In this document: positions 10,450 through 19,021 of the stretch, piece after piece | How the letters are laid out: each line of letters begins with the position of its first letter | Numbering within the stretch: the first letter of the stretch is position 1 | Assembly (NCBI GenBank): GCA_025361285.1 | Contig: JANYAP010000183.1 | Coordinates: 1 to 36,105 of the forward strand | From: Bacteroidales bacterium | GTDB taxonomy: Bacteria > Bacteroidota > Bacteroidia > Bacteroidales > JAAUTT01 | DNA length: 36,105 nt | Reading direction: 5' to 3' | Position numbers and translations under genes: made by a program | Notes under the pieces: generated by a model | The model's database searches: none | Seen by the model: the letters and a program-made list of their open reading frames with translations, nothing else | What the model was told of the DNA's origin: nothing

Positions 10450-11517
10450 ATGCATAGGAATGCGAAAATAGGTAAAATAGAACTTGTTAAGAGATTTATG
10501 AAACTGCCAAACCGAAAACCTATTTGGCAGGTACTATGCGAATGTGTCTATCTTACAATTACTTATCGCTCGTTGCCTAACCATTATTTTGGAAGGTATT
10601 TATTTATAAAGGGCGTAACTAATATAACCGATTATCTTCCAGCTAAGATATTACAAAAGATAAAGGCTTTTTTTAACGACCATTCGGTTGCCGAGGTGCT
10701 GGAAAATAAGCTGTATTTTAACTTTTTTTATGCACTGCCTAACATCCCATTACCTAAAATCCTTATGTATAACCATAGGGATATGTTTGTTATTGATTGC
10801 AAGCCCTATAAAATTACTACCTCCAACGAATTTGTGAATATTCTTGCGCAATTGATGAAAACAAAATCGCTCGATTCCTTATTTATTAAAGGCACCTACG
10901 ATTGTTATGGTGGCGAAAATATATATAAGCTTTTTGCGAACCAACTTGTTACGGAGCAACCAAAAGTAAAAGCACTTTTTAGCGAAATAGTTAAAACAGG
11001 GTATTTGTTTCAGGAAACTATTGAACAACATCCTGTAATGAATATTCTTAACCCTTCGTGCCTTAATACTATTCGGATGGATACTTTTACCGACAGCAAA
11101 GGAGTAAGTGAAATTATGTCGGCATACCTTAGAATTAGCATTGATAATGAGATGTGGATAAAAACCGAAGGAGGGGCAATTACCATCGATTTAAATACAG
11201 GCAAACTTTTGTCGGATTGCTACTCTGGCTTCCGTTATGATGTAGGCGAACCTTTAAAAGAACACCCAGTAACAAAAGTTCAATTCAACACTTTTACAGT
11301 ACCTTTTTTCGACCAAATAAAGGAGATGGTTATTAATTCAGCTAGCCTTATGCCTGGCTTGCGTATCATAGGATGGGATATTGGTATTGGTGAGTCGGGC
11401 CCAATTTTAATTGAAGGAAATACCGACTACGACATCACTTGGAACGACTATGCAATTGGTGGTTACCTATCCAGTCCTGTTTTTATGAAAGCCTGGAAAG
11501 AGTTCAATAAAAAGTAA
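10450..11517 (+). CDS. Sugar-transfer-associated ATP-grasp-like protein, copy 2
   Basis: A tandem paralogue of the preceding gene, also 355 residues. The two align without gaps over the first 230 residues (shared runs such as KLPNRKP, LPNHYFGRYLF, YLFQETIEQHP and NPSCLNTIRMDTFTD) and again at the C-terminus (GWDIGIG.SGPILIEGN.DYD). The ATG start is supported by that alignment: KLPNRKP begins at residue 18 in both. A GGAGGT sequence directly abuts the ATG, which is too close for normal ribosome spacing. The loop holding VDNISSGG in copy 1 reads WIKTEGG here and is two residues shorter by the next conserved strand, losing the D-N pair, while the final IEGN motif is kept. The copies have therefore diverged at a probable active-site loop and may differ in substrate or activity. 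Confidence 0.72.
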   Translation: MHRNAKIGKIELVKRFMKLPNRKPIWQVLCECVYLTITYRSLPNHYFGRYLFIKGVTNITDYLPAKILQKIKAFFNDHSVAEVLENKLYFNFFYALPNIPLPKILMYNHRDMFVIDCKPYKITTSNEFVNILAQLMKTKSLDSLFIKGTYDCYGGENIYKLFANQLVTEQPKVKALFSEIVKTGYLFQETIEQHPVMNILNPSCLNTIRMDTFTDSKGVSEIMSAYLRISIDNEMWIKTEGGAITIDLNTGKLLSDCYSGFRYDVGEPLKEHPVTKVQFNTFTVPFFDQIKEMVINSASLMPGLRIIGWDIGIGESGPILIEGNTDYDITWNDYAIGGYLSSPVFMKAWKEFNKK

Positions 11518-11541
11518 ACACTGTTACACAAAAACTTTTAA

Positions 11542-12540
11542 ATGATGGATTTATCGACATCGTACATGGGTTTTAAACTCAAAAATCCTATTATTGCTGG
11601 CAGCTCGGGGCTTACCGACTCAGTTGATAAAATTACTGAGATTGAAAAGCATGGTGCTTCGGCCGTTGTGCTACGTTCAATTTTCGAGGAAGAAATTCTT
11701 TTGGAAATGAATGCTAAGTTGCAGCAAATGAGTACGAATGGCTTTGTATATCCCGAAACTGTTGGCGACTACGATTATTTCGATAAGGTAGAAGAGGAAA
11801 CCACATACAAATACCTAAAGTTAATTCGCGATGCTAAATCGGCAGTTCGAATACCTGTATTTGCCAGTATTAACTGCGTTAGCCCGAAAAACTGGACATA
11901 TTTCCCGAAGCAAATTGAGGACGCAGGTGCCGATGCTATCGAACTCAATTTATTTATTCTTCCTACCGATTTTAACCGTACAAGTGCCGACAACGAAAGG
12001 GTTTACTTCAGCATTATCGATGAGGTTCAAAAGCAGGCATCTATTCCCGTTTCGGTTAAAATAAGCTATTACTTTTCAAATCTCGGCAAGTTAATTCAAG
12101 ATATTTCGAAAACAGAAGTTAAAGGTATTGTGCTATTTAACAGGTTTTATAGTCCTGATATTGACATTGAAAACCTAGAAATCAATTCGAGCTTTGTGCT
12201 AAGTAATCCTTCCGATATAGCCATATCGCTGCGTTGGCTTGCAATTATGTCGTGTCGTGTAAATTGCGACTTGGTGGCTTCTACAGGTGTACATACTGGT
12301 AAGGACATGATTAAGCAACTGTTAGTGGGCGCTAAGGCTGTGCAGGTTGCATCTACTTTATACAAAAACGGGTCACAGCAAATAGGGCTTATGTTGGAAG
12401 AACTAAAAACATGGATGGGATCCAAAAAATTTGAATCGATAGCCGAATTTCGCGGTCAACTATCTCAAAAACATATCGATAACCCTGCAGCTTTTGAGCG
12501 GGTTCAGTTTATGAAATATTTCAGAGGATTTAAAGGGTAA
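11542..12540 (+). CDS. Dihydroorotate dehydrogenase-like flavoprotein
   Basis: A 332-residue FMN-type TIM-barrel protein of the dihydroorotate dehydrogenase superfamily. It shows the opening YMGFKLKNPIIAGSSGLT, VFASINCVS, the Asn-containing strand DAIELNLF, the Lys-containing strand PVSVKISYYF, and a C-terminal phosphate-binding region (LVASTGVHTGKDMIKQLLVGAKAVQVAST). Bacteroidetes carry this PyrD-like protein in addition to a true PyrD; the catalytic Cys/Ser loop of real dihydroorotate dehydrogenases is not convincingly seen, so the substrate should be left open. It may start at the first or second Met (11542 or 11545). It lies 24 nt after the second ATP-grasp gene and probably shares its transcript. 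Confidence 0.85.
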   Translation: MMDLSTSYMGFKLKNPIIAGSSGLTDSVDKITEIEKHGASAVVLRSIFEEEILLEMNAKLQQMSTNGFVYPETVGDYDYFDKVEEETTYKYLKLIRDAKSAVRIPVFASINCVSPKNWTYFPKQIEDAGADAIELNLFILPTDFNRTSADNERVYFSIIDEVQKQASIPVSVKISYYFSNLGKLIQDISKTEVKGIVLFNRFYSPDIDIENLEINSSFVLSNPSDIAISLRWLAIMSCRVNCDLVASTGVHTGKDMIKQLLVGAKAVQVASTLYKNGSQQIGLMLEELKTWMGSKKFESIAEFRGQLSQKHIDNPAAFERVQFMKYFRGFKG

Positions 12541-12629
12541 CACTTTAATTAGAGTTACTAAGAAAACTCGTTAAAATGTTAAAAACATGGTTGTATGTCA
12601 ATATTTATAAGAAGTTTCAAATTTTTTTC

Positions 12630-12696
12630 TTGTTACTTTTTTATTCGCTTTCGCTCATGAGAACGCCTTCGGCTAAGTTTTCTAAAAAAGTAACAA
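12630..12696. repeat. Perfect 14-bp inverted repeat between convergent genes
   Basis: TTGTTACTTTTTTA (12630-12643) is exactly complementary to TAAAAAAGTAACAA (12683-12696), with a 39-nt loop containing TTCGCTTTCGCTC and GCCTTCGGC. It lies between the plus-strand DHOD-like gene and minus-strand lpxB. The T and A runs would let it act as a terminator on both strands, and it also looks like a dispersed intergenic repeat. Confidence 0.7.
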
Positions 12697-12769
12697 CTTA
12701 GCGATAGCGATTTCATGAACACCTTAAAAATAATATGTTGTGAATAAAGAAGAGTTTTTTTTAGAGGCG

Positions 12770-13891
12770 CTAATTATCAAGTAAATAATTAACCATTAGT
12801 TCCCCAATCCTTTTCGATGCACCCGAACCGCCACATTTTTCGAGCAATTCGGAGTATTTCGTAAGCATTTTTTCGCGGTAATCGCACTCGTACAATATTT
12901 TACCCAATTCGGCAACAATATCTCTATCTAGGTTGTACTGCATCAATTCCTTCACAACTACTTCATCCATAATAATATTTACGAGCGAAAAGTATTTAAT
13001 CGGAAAAAACGGCTTTCCAATAATATAAGTTGCGTTACTTATTCGGTAAACAACTACTTGCGGAATATTGAATAAAGCTGTTTCCAATGTAGCTGTGCCA
13101 GAGGCAACTACGGCAGCAGTGGAATTATTGAGCAATTCGTATGTTTGGTTAAAAACGAGCTTACACTGGCTGTTAGCCATATGTTTCTGGTAGAAGGAAA
13201 CTTCGAACGACGAAGTGCAAGCTATAACAAACTGATAACCAGTAAATCGACTAGTTATGCCAGTAATAATAGGCAGCAATTGCGATATTTCCTGTTTACG
13301 GCTTCCCGGGAGCAGCGCAATTATAGGTTGTTCGGTTAGGTTGTTTTTGCGAATAAACTCCTCTCTACTACACATAGTTTGTTTACGTTCCTCAATTGCA
13401 TCGATAAGCGGGTTGCCAGCGTAATCGACTTCGTAATTATGCTTGGCGTAAAACGCTTTCTCGAACGGAAAGATAACGAACATTTTATCGACAAACTTTT
13501 TAATAGTTTTTACACGCCCTTCCTTCCATATCCATACTTTAGGCGATATGTAATAATACACTTTAAAACCATTAGTTTTGGCAAACCTTGCAATTCGAAG
13601 GTTAAAGCCTGGATAATCGATTAATACAACTACATCGGGTTTAAACTCAATAATGTCGTTCTTACAGAATTTGAGGTTGTTAGCTATTGTACGAGCATGA
13701 GCAATAATTTCGAATGCGCCCATAAATGCTGTTTCGCGGTAGTTTTTCACTACGGTAGCACCTTCGGCTTCCATCAAATTGCCGCCCCAACCGCGTATTA
13801 CTGCATCGGTGTCGGCAACTTTCAATGCTTTTACTAAATTGGAGCCATGTAAATCGCCCGACGCTTCGCCAGCAATAATATAGTATTTCAT
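12770..13891 (-). CDS. lpxB: Lipid-A-disaccharide synthase
   Basis: Joins UDP-2,3-diacylglucosamine to lipid X to form the lipid A disaccharide at the inner membrane. At 373 residues it is normal for the family. It opens with the signature YIIAGEASGDLHGSNLV (4-20), then GWGG, PDVVVLIDYPGFNLRIA, YYISPKVWIWKEGR, PFEKAFY, the UDP-binding LLPGSRKQEI and the C-terminal ASGTATLETALFNIPQVVVYR. This GT-B fold glycosyltransferase confirms an LPS-making Gram-negative host. It is the last gene of a long minus-strand run; surE and two small membrane proteins lie upstream, and surE-lpxB proximity is a common Bacteroidetes arrangement. Three 11-bp direct repeats sit in the gap before its start. Confidence 0.97.
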   Translation of the reverse strand: MKYYIIAGEASGDLHGSNLVKALKVADTDAVIRGWGGNLMEAEGATVVKNYRETAFMGAFEIIAHARTIANNLKFCKNDIIEFKPDVVVLIDYPGFNLRIARFAKTNGFKVYYYISPKVWIWKEGRVKTIKKFVDKMFVIFPFEKAFYAKHNYEVDYAGNPLIDAIEERKQTMCSREEFIRKNNLTEQPIIALLPGSRKQEISQLLPIITGITSRFTGYQFVIACTSSFEVSFYQKHMANSQCKLVFNQTYELLNNSTAAVVASGTATLETALFNIPQVVVYRISNATYIIGKPFFPIKYFSLVNIIMDEVVVKELMQYNLDRDIVAELGKILYECDYREKMLTKYSELLEKCGGSGASKRIGELMVNYLLDN

Positions 13892-13892
13892 T

Positions 13893-13925
13893 AAATATCA
13901 AATAAATATCAAATAAATATCAACA
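13893..13925. repeat. Three tandem 11-bp units upstream of lpxB
   Basis: AAATATCAAAT occurs at 13893 and 13904, with AAATATCAACA at 13915. The units fill the 17-nt gap between the 97-aa membrane protein and lpxB and include the TGA stop of the former. Copy number would change both its C-terminus and the distance to the lpxB start. Confidence 0.75.
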
Positions 13926-14202
13926 TTCCCAAAACAACAAAAGTAAGAATAAGCGTTGCCATAATTACGCCGCGTGCCGAATAATAATGATTGCGCCACA
14001 GAAACAAAAAGAACAAACCCAAGTTTGGAATTCCACATAAGCTTATCAACTTGGGCAATACCTCTATTTTGGAGGTATGTTTAATAAAAAACGATAACGA
14101 CACTTCTGTGAAACTAGTGCTATAAAACATAAGTAATGATAAGGCAGGTAATAATATACCGAATATTAGCCCTAAGCCAAGCGAATCGAAGCGTGAACGC
14201 AT
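13909..14202 (-). CDS. Small three-helix membrane protein
   Basis: A 97-residue hydrophobic protein with three predicted membrane helices: LGLGLIFGILLPALSLLMF (about 8-27), LISLCGIPNLGLFFLFLW (about 52-69) and VIMATLILTFVVLGMLIFI (about 79-97). There is no recognised domain. It sits 17 nt upstream of lpxB on the same strand, so co-expression with lipid A synthesis is likely. The gap to the C_GCAxxG_C_C gene upstream is 71 nt. Its function is unknown; the position suggests an envelope role, but that is inference. Confidence 0.7.
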   Translation of the reverse strand: MRSRFDSLGLGLIFGILLPALSLLMFYSTSFTEVSLSFFIKHTSKIEVLPKLISLCGIPNLGLFFLFLWRNHYYSARGVIMATLILTFVVLGMLIFI

Positions 14203-14273
14203 ATTTTATTATTATATTTTAAACAGAATTGTGATTATCATTAGCTTATAGCCGATGTTGGGTGCTGACATTA

Positions 14274-14714
14274 TTATCGTATTAATTCATCCAATATCCT
14301 TACTGAATCTGAAATGCATTTCTCACATACAAATTCACTAAGCTTATTGTCCTTCATAAATTGGCGACCTTCTTCGGTTTGTAAATCGCATTTTAATAGC
14401 GATTTACAATCAATAGTGCCATGTATTGCTTTAAATTTATCACTAAAACTTCGCACCATCGAATATGTCTTATCTTTGCTTGCTTGGGTGTCTGAATCCT
14501 TTTTACAATTATAGATTCCCATAACCATAAATGAGCCTGTTACGGCTCCGCATGTTTCCTGAAGCCTTCCCATTCCACCTCCAAATCCACACGACAAGCT
14601 CATTGCTAAATTGTTGTCGAAACTTAAATCTGTTACATAAGCCGATATAACTGATTGGGCGCAGTTTAGCCCAGATTTAAAGGAGCGAATTGCATTTTCT
14701 TCAATTTTTGTCAT
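14274..14714 (-). CDS. C_GCAxxG_C_C family protein
   Basis: A 146-residue cysteine-rich cytoplasmic protein of the C_GCAxxG_C_C family, named for its cysteine pattern and presumed to be redox-active or metal-binding. Visible motifs are SGLNCAQSV, SLSCGFGGGMGRLQETCGAVTGSFMVMG (halves of the signature, with C-G-A-x-x-G) and a C-terminal CKSLLKCDL plus VCEKCISD. Family members accompany redox enzymes and transporters but have no firm biochemical role. The gene lies in the surE-lpxB run, with about 100 nt on the surE side, so it may be an insertion into an otherwise common gene order. Confidence 0.88.
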   Translation of the reverse strand: MTKIEENAIRSFKSGLNCAQSVISAYVTDLSFDNNLAMSLSCGFGGGMGRLQETCGAVTGSFMVMGIYNCKKDSDTQASKDKTYSMVRSFSDKFKAIHGTIDCKSLLKCDLQTEEGRQFMKDNKLSEFVCEKCISDSVRILDELIR

Positions 14715-14816
14715 TGGTTAATGATAATTTATTGATTTAGTTTGAATTCCAATTGCTTTGATAATGTCTGTTTAACTGCACAAAGATTAATTATATTCAT
14801 CAAATAATCCTTGTCG

Positions 14817-15125
14817 TTATAGTTTAATGAGTCGTCGAGCGAAATTTTGTAATTGAAAAGTTGACGAAAGTATTAAAGAAATAATAAAACCCGTAACAGT
14901 GTGTTCATAAACTAGAACTAGTAATACAAAAAATATTTTAGGAATGTGCGTTATTAAAAAACCTCTTATTCCGGCTTTGTCATTATTGTTTATAAGTTTC
15001 CATTCCTTCCAGTACGCCGAATCAATCTCATGGTTTATAAAGTATTGTTGTATAATATGATAAACCCAAAACAATAAGTCTATTCCCGTTAAGCATTTAA
15101 TTACTATTAAACCTTCCAATCCCAC
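14817..15125 (-). CDS. Small membrane protein overlapping surE
   Basis: A 102-residue hydrophobic protein, probably with two membrane segments (VIKCLTGIDLLFWVYHII, about 8-25, and IPKIFFVLLVLVYEHTVTGFIISLIL, about 60-86). The frame opens with GTG at 15125, inside the last codons of surE, giving a 19-nt overlap that suggests translational coupling. There is no ATG near the N-terminus, so the start is uncertain. The composition (WKEWKLINNNDKAGIRG loop between helices) looks like real protein. No family is recognised. A chance open frame in AT-rich DNA is possible but less likely given length and position. Confidence 0.55.
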   Translation of the reverse strand: MGLEGLIVIKCLTGIDLLFWVYHIIQQYFINHEIDSAYWKEWKLINNNDKAGIRGFLITHIPKIFFVLLVLVYEHTVTGFIISLILSSTFQLQNFARRLIKL

Positions 15126-15892
15126 TTGTTAAGCCTATCGATACTATCGTAAGCGGTCATATCTATCTGCACAGGCACTATGGAAACATATTTATGATGC
15201 AAAGCCCATTCGTCGGTATCTTCGGAATGCGGTTCGAGATTATAAAATTCGCCTGTAAGCCAGTAATACTCCCGATTGGCCGGATCTACGCGTTTGTCGA
15301 ATTCTTCGCGCCATACCCCTTTGTTTTGCCTACAAATACGAACTCCAACTATTTCGTTTAACGGAAGCTTAGGAATGTTCACATTTAGACAAGTTCCTGG
15401 CGTTATGCCATTTTCAAGCGCGTTTATTGCAATTTTTCGAACGTATTGTATCGATGCTGTAAAATCGGGGTTTTTCGAGAAATCGAGTAGCGAAAAGCCG
15501 ATTGATGGAATTTCGTACAAGCAGCCTTCGATAGCTGCGGCCATAGTTCCCGAATACACTACGCTCGACGATGAATTAGCTCCATGATTAATGCCCGAAA
15601 CCAACAAGTCGGGTTTGTTATCGCGAAAAAGTTGATTATTAGCTAGTTTAACGCAATCGACTGGTGTTCCCGAAACAATGTAATAATCGAGATTTTCCTT
15701 TTGTTCAATTTTCTCCATCCGCAACGGCATATTAACCGTAATAGCGTGAGACATACCCGATTGAGGATGACTTGGAGCCACAACTATTAAGTGCCCATAA
15801 GGCTGAAGTGCTTCAATTAAAGCCTGTATTCCTTTAGCTCGGTAACTATCGTCGTTGGTAATTAAAATTACCGGTTTTTTAGGTTTTCCCAA
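15107..15892 (-). CDS. surE: 5'/3'-nucleotidase SurE
   Basis: A metal-dependent nucleotidase acting on nucleoside monophosphates, and in some species on polyphosphate. At 261 residues it is typical. The N-terminal ILITNDDSYRAKGI holds the metal ligands D14 and D15. VAPSHPQSGMSHAITVNMPL, the substrate loop VSGTPVDCVKLA and the metal/phosphate motif LVSGINHGANSSSSVVYSGTMAAA (split in two conserved parts) all match the family. It is followed on the same strand by an overlapping small membrane protein, then the C_GCAxxG_C_C gene and lpxB. Upstream, 99 nt separate it from dprA. Confidence 0.96.
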   Translation of the reverse strand: MGKPKKPVILITNDDSYRAKGIQALIEALQPYGHLIVVAPSHPQSGMSHAITVNMPLRMEKIEQKENLDYYIVSGTPVDCVKLANNQLFRDNKPDLLVSGINHGANSSSSVVYSGTMAAAIEGCLYEIPSIGFSLLDFSKNPDFTASIQYVRKIAINALENGITPGTCLNVNIPKLPLNEIVGVRICRQNKGVWREEFDKRVDPANREYYWLTGEFYNLEPHSEDTDEWALHHKYVSIVPVQIDMTAYDSIDRLNKWDWKV

Positions 15893-15991
15893 AACATTAT
15901 GTTGTTAAAATATAAGGGTCAAAGATACGGAAAATGTGGCTTTCATGCTTTCCGAATAATTTAAATAATTTAATAATGACAGTAATTGCAG

Positions 15992-17104
15992 TTACCGAGC
16001 TAACCTATAAACCTTGCCAGGAAGGGTTCGCACAATGCCCGCAAATTCGAGGTTTAGCAACATTGCCGAAACTTTACTACCAGGCATGTTCATTCGGTTG
16101 CTAATGAGATCGATAGATAATTCGCCGTTTTCGCGTAGCATCTGTACTATTAATTGTTCGTCGTCGGATATATTAATAAATAGCTCGGTTTGTTTAGGTG
16201 GCGAAGGTATTTGGGGCGAATCCCACCCTAGCATATACTCCAAATCGTTAATACCTTCAATAAGTGTTGCCTTGTTGGTTCGTATAAGCCAATTGCAACC
16301 AGTTGAATATTGGTCGTTTACGCGACCGGGAAAAGCCATAACATCGCGATTATACGATCCTGCAATGTCGGCAGTAATAAGGGCTCCGCCTTTAATTGCC
16401 GATTCAATAACTATGGTAACATCGGCCAAACCAGCAATAATTCGGTTGCGCTTAATAAAATTGTTACGGTCGATAATGGTATCGCTAATAAAATCGGTTA
16501 CTAGCGCACCCTGTTTGGTAATTTCTTTTGCGGTAGTTTTATGCACTGCCGGATATAACGATGCTAAACCGTGCCCAAGCACTGCAATAGTTTCGAGTCC
16601 ATTTTTCAGGGCCGATTTATGCGCGCAAATATCAATACCATACGCTAAACCACTAACTATTATTGCTTTGTGGTTATGTGCTTTTATGTCGCTCAGTAGT
16701 TTGTTGCAACACTCTCGTCCATAATCGGTTGCATTACGAGTGCCAACTATGCTAATAATTTTAGCTTGATTAAAATCTACATTGCCCATATAATACAAAA
16801 TAACAGGCGAATCGTCGCAGTTTTTAAGGCGTGCGGGATATTTTTCGTCCAAATAGAAATGGTATCCTATTTCGTATCTATTAATAAATTCGATTTCTTT
16901 TTCGGCTTTCTCTAAAACTTTGTGATTTACAATCTGTTCGGCCAAATGTTCGCCAATACCGGGTATTTTAAGTAAAGTCTTTTTCTTTTCGCGAAAAACT
17001 GCTTCTACGCCACCAGTATAGGCAATTAGTTTTTTTGCATTAATGCTTCCAATACCGGGTATTAGGCTTACCCCGATCTTGTATTTTAGAAGTTCGTCGA
17101 GCAT
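15992..17104 (-). CDS. dprA: DNA-processing protein DprA
   Basis: Binds incoming single-stranded DNA during natural transformation and loads RecA. The 370-residue protein has the full three-part layout. An N-terminal helix-hairpin-helix region (SLIPGIGSINAKKLIAYTG and LLKIPGIGEHLAEQI) is followed by the Rossmann-like core with ISIVGTRNATDYGRE, SGLAYGIDICAHKSAL, RNRIIAGLADVTIVIES and GGALITADIAGSYNRDVMAFPG, then a C-terminal winged-helix domain (about 305-368) that many but not all DprA proteins carry. Everything needed looks intact. It is 35 nt after a two-TM protein gene and upstream of surE. Confidence 0.96.
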   Translation of the reverse strand: MLDELLKYKIGVSLIPGIGSINAKKLIAYTGGVEAVFREKKKTLLKIPGIGEHLAEQIVNHKVLEKAEKEIEFINRYEIGYHFYLDEKYPARLKNCDDSPVILYYMGNVDFNQAKIISIVGTRNATDYGRECCNKLLSDIKAHNHKAIIVSGLAYGIDICAHKSALKNGLETIAVLGHGLASLYPAVHKTTAKEITKQGALVTDFISDTIIDRNNFIKRNRIIAGLADVTIVIESAIKGGALITADIAGSYNRDVMAFPGRVNDQYSTGCNWLIRTNKATLIEGINDLEYMLGWDSPQIPSPPKQTELFINISDDEQLIVQMLRENGELSIDLISNRMNMPGSKVSAMLLNLEFAGIVRTLPGKVYRLAR

Positions 17105-17139
17105 AATATACTTATTTGTAGGTGCTTTTAAGGTAGAGC

Positions 17140-17625
17140 TTACTGAACTTTTTGAAACATGGTAAGCGATGTAACCAATTCGTTTCGTTGGCGTTTACTT
17201 AGTAAACTAACACTAATAGGCGGATATTTAGCTATGTTTTGCGCTACTTTCTGATAGAGTATAACATAACTTTGCAGTCCTAGCAATTTTTTTCTAAATT
17301 CGAATTTATAAAACGTAGCCTTCTTTATTTCAACAGCTTGCAGGCGCTTACTGAAATGAGCAAGCGAGTAATACCGAAACACTAACTTCTGCCCCATATC
17401 GTTATAAAAAAAATAATAGTAATTACGTATCAACCCAAAGGAAAAATATGCGGCATAAATAAACAGAAAAAAAGATATCCAAATAGTAAACGAATAACCC
17501 ATTAGTCCATTGTAGTAAAAATTAAAACTAAAAAACAAAATAATTGTTATGCTAAAAAGAAGTACGAAAAGTGCTCGGTTATATAGTTTAAGCCTAATTG
17601 TTGCTTTTTTGCTGTCGATAATCAT
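17140..17625 (-). CDS. Membrane protein with two N-terminal helices and a cytoplasmic domain
   Basis: A 161-residue protein. Two membrane helices (ALFVLLFSITIILFFSFNF, about 18-36, and FTIWISFFLFIYAAYFSFGL, about 46-65) are followed by a roughly 90-residue, beta-rich, basic domain (FFYNDMGQKLVFRYYSL..VEIKKATFYKFEF) that ends in a helix (SKRQRNELVTSLTMF). This outline, two helices then a small PH-like domain, is seen in many conserved bacterial membrane proteins of unknown role. No family can be named. It lies between the proline dehydrogenase gene (37 nt) and dprA (35 nt), tightly enough to share a transcript. Confidence 0.75.
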   Translation of the reverse strand: MIIDSKKATIRLKLYNRALFVLLFSITIILFFSFNFYYNGLMGYSFTIWISFFLFIYAAYFSFGLIRNYYYFFYNDMGQKLVFRYYSLAHFSKRLQAVEIKKATFYKFEFRKKLLGLQSYVILYQKVAQNIAKYPPISVSLLSKRQRNELVTSLTMFQKVQ

Positions 17626-17662
17626 AGTAAAATAGGTTTAGAAGCGAAGATAAGGATAATAA

Positions 17663-18829
17663 CTACAATTTTATTTTTTTGCGACGTTTTAATTCCGTAG
17701 CAATAAGACTACGTTCGCGACTTGCTTGAGCGGCTATTGATGAGTTTTCGTTAGCGCTACGAATAAGATATGGAATCACCTTATTTATTGGACCATACGG
17801 GATATACTTTGCTACATTATAACCCTCGCAGGCTAGGTTAAACGATATATGATCGCCCATCCCGTAGAGTTGTGCAAAATATATTCTACTGTCGTTCTTT
17901 GCAACACCGTTCTTTTTCATTAACTCGGTAAGAAAAAAGCAGCTTTCCTCGTTATGAGTTCCGGCGAGTATCGAAATTTTATCGATATTGTAAACACAAA
18001 AGCCTAATGCCTGATTATAAGCTCTGTCGGTGCTATCTTTATCGGGCCAAATGGGCGATGAGTAGTTCATTTGCAAAGCTCTTGCTCTTTCTTTTTCCAT
18101 AAAAGCACCGCGAACAAGTTTGAAGCCCAGTTTATACCCCTTGCTTACTGCTCGTTCGAGGCATTTGTTCAGGTACTCTAGCCTATCGGTACGGTACATT
18201 TGAATGGTGTTGTAAACAATAATTTTATCGCGATTAAACTTCTCCATCATTTCGGTAACTGTTTCGTCGATAAAATCCTGAAAAACAACATCTTCGGCAT
18301 CAATCATAATTGAAATTTTCTTTTCGTATGCTTTCCAACAGAGTTCTTCAACGCGTTCGCGAAAAACGTTTGTGTTGCGCGAAATATCTATGCCGTTATT
18401 AGAATTTAAACGACTTAAAATATCTTCTCCGCAAATTGCCGATGGTTTTAAAACAGCGAAAGCAATATTGGCGCAACAGGCAGGCAATTCAATGCCTCGA
18501 ACCGATTCGTCCATAGTTTTGCGAATTTCATCAATCGACTTATTGCCTTCAACGCTATAGTCGAGTATCGATTTTACATTGTATTTAGCTAATTTCACTA
18601 CGGTTAAAACCGATTCATCTAACGATGTGCCGCCACAAAACTGTTTGAAATATGTGCGTTTTACAATCCAACTTACTGGCAATCGGTATTTTACGCAAAA
18701 GCCCATTAGTTTACTCCAAAACACATAGAGCGGTCCGATTTGGAGTATTCGGAATAGCCATAACGCTCTCCGTAATGACGATGTGCTTTTGTTGGCAAAC
18801 GCTATTTCTGTATTTTCGAAAAAAATCAT
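17663..18829 (-). CDS. Proline dehydrogenase family protein
   Basis: Oxidises proline to pyrroline-5-carboxylate using FAD, the first step of proline breakdown. The 388-residue protein is the stand-alone PRODH domain, without the PutA aldehyde dehydrogenase. Family motifs include SIMIDAEDVVFQD, LGFKLVRGAFMEKERA (substrate/FAD strand), AGTHNEES, YFAQLYGMGDHISF and the C-terminal IPYLIRSANENSS, which corresponds to the R-R..E.N substrate-binding signature. An N-terminal helical stretch (about 1-70) may aid membrane contact, since such enzymes pass electrons to quinone. It is the first gene of the minus-strand run reaching lpxB. No partner P5C dehydrogenase is in the window. Confidence 0.92.
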   Translation of the reverse strand: MIFFENTEIAFANKSTSSLRRALWLFRILQIGPLYVFWSKLMGFCVKYRLPVSWIVKRTYFKQFCGGTSLDESVLTVVKLAKYNVKSILDYSVEGNKSIDEIRKTMDESVRGIELPACCANIAFAVLKPSAICGEDILSRLNSNNGIDISRNTNVFRERVEELCWKAYEKKISIMIDAEDVVFQDFIDETVTEMMEKFNRDKIIVYNTIQMYRTDRLEYLNKCLERAVSKGYKLGFKLVRGAFMEKERARALQMNYSSPIWPDKDSTDRAYNQALGFCVYNIDKISILAGTHNEESCFFLTELMKKNGVAKNDSRIYFAQLYGMGDHISFNLACEGYNVAKYIPYGPINKVIPYLIRSANENSSIAAQASRERSLIATELKRRKKIKL

Positions 18830-18935
18830 TAGATAAATTTGTTCAACAAATTTATAATTAAACCAGCAAGTTAACGATGATTTAAATCATACCTCAAGCT
18901 TTCGTAAAATTTAAAAATATTGCTTAGGCACTGAT

Positions 18936-19004
18936 AAAAAAGCTTTTCTGAAGTCGTAGGCAAATTTCCCTAAATGCCATAAGGCGTTAGGTAAAAAGCT
19001 TTAA
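18936..19004 (-). terminator. Hairpin after the DNRLRE lipoprotein gene
   Basis: AAAAAAGCTTTT (18936-18947) faces AAAAAGCTTTAA (18993-19004), with an inner CCTAA/TTAGG pairing between. It lies 18 nt past the stop of the 19022-19672 gene and in front of the proline dehydrogenase gene, a good place for a terminator, though the stem is A/T-rich. Confidence 0.4.
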
Positions 19005-19021
19005 TGCAAAAGTAATTATAT

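Noticed and set aside
12630-12696. Possible mobile element rather than terminator
   Set aside because: No target-site duplication or second copy was seen in the window; it is listed only as an inverted repeat between convergent genes.
16014-16724. A 236-codon plus-strand open frame
   Set aside because: It lies entirely antisense to dprA, whose protein is clearly conserved; the antisense product has no recognisable features.
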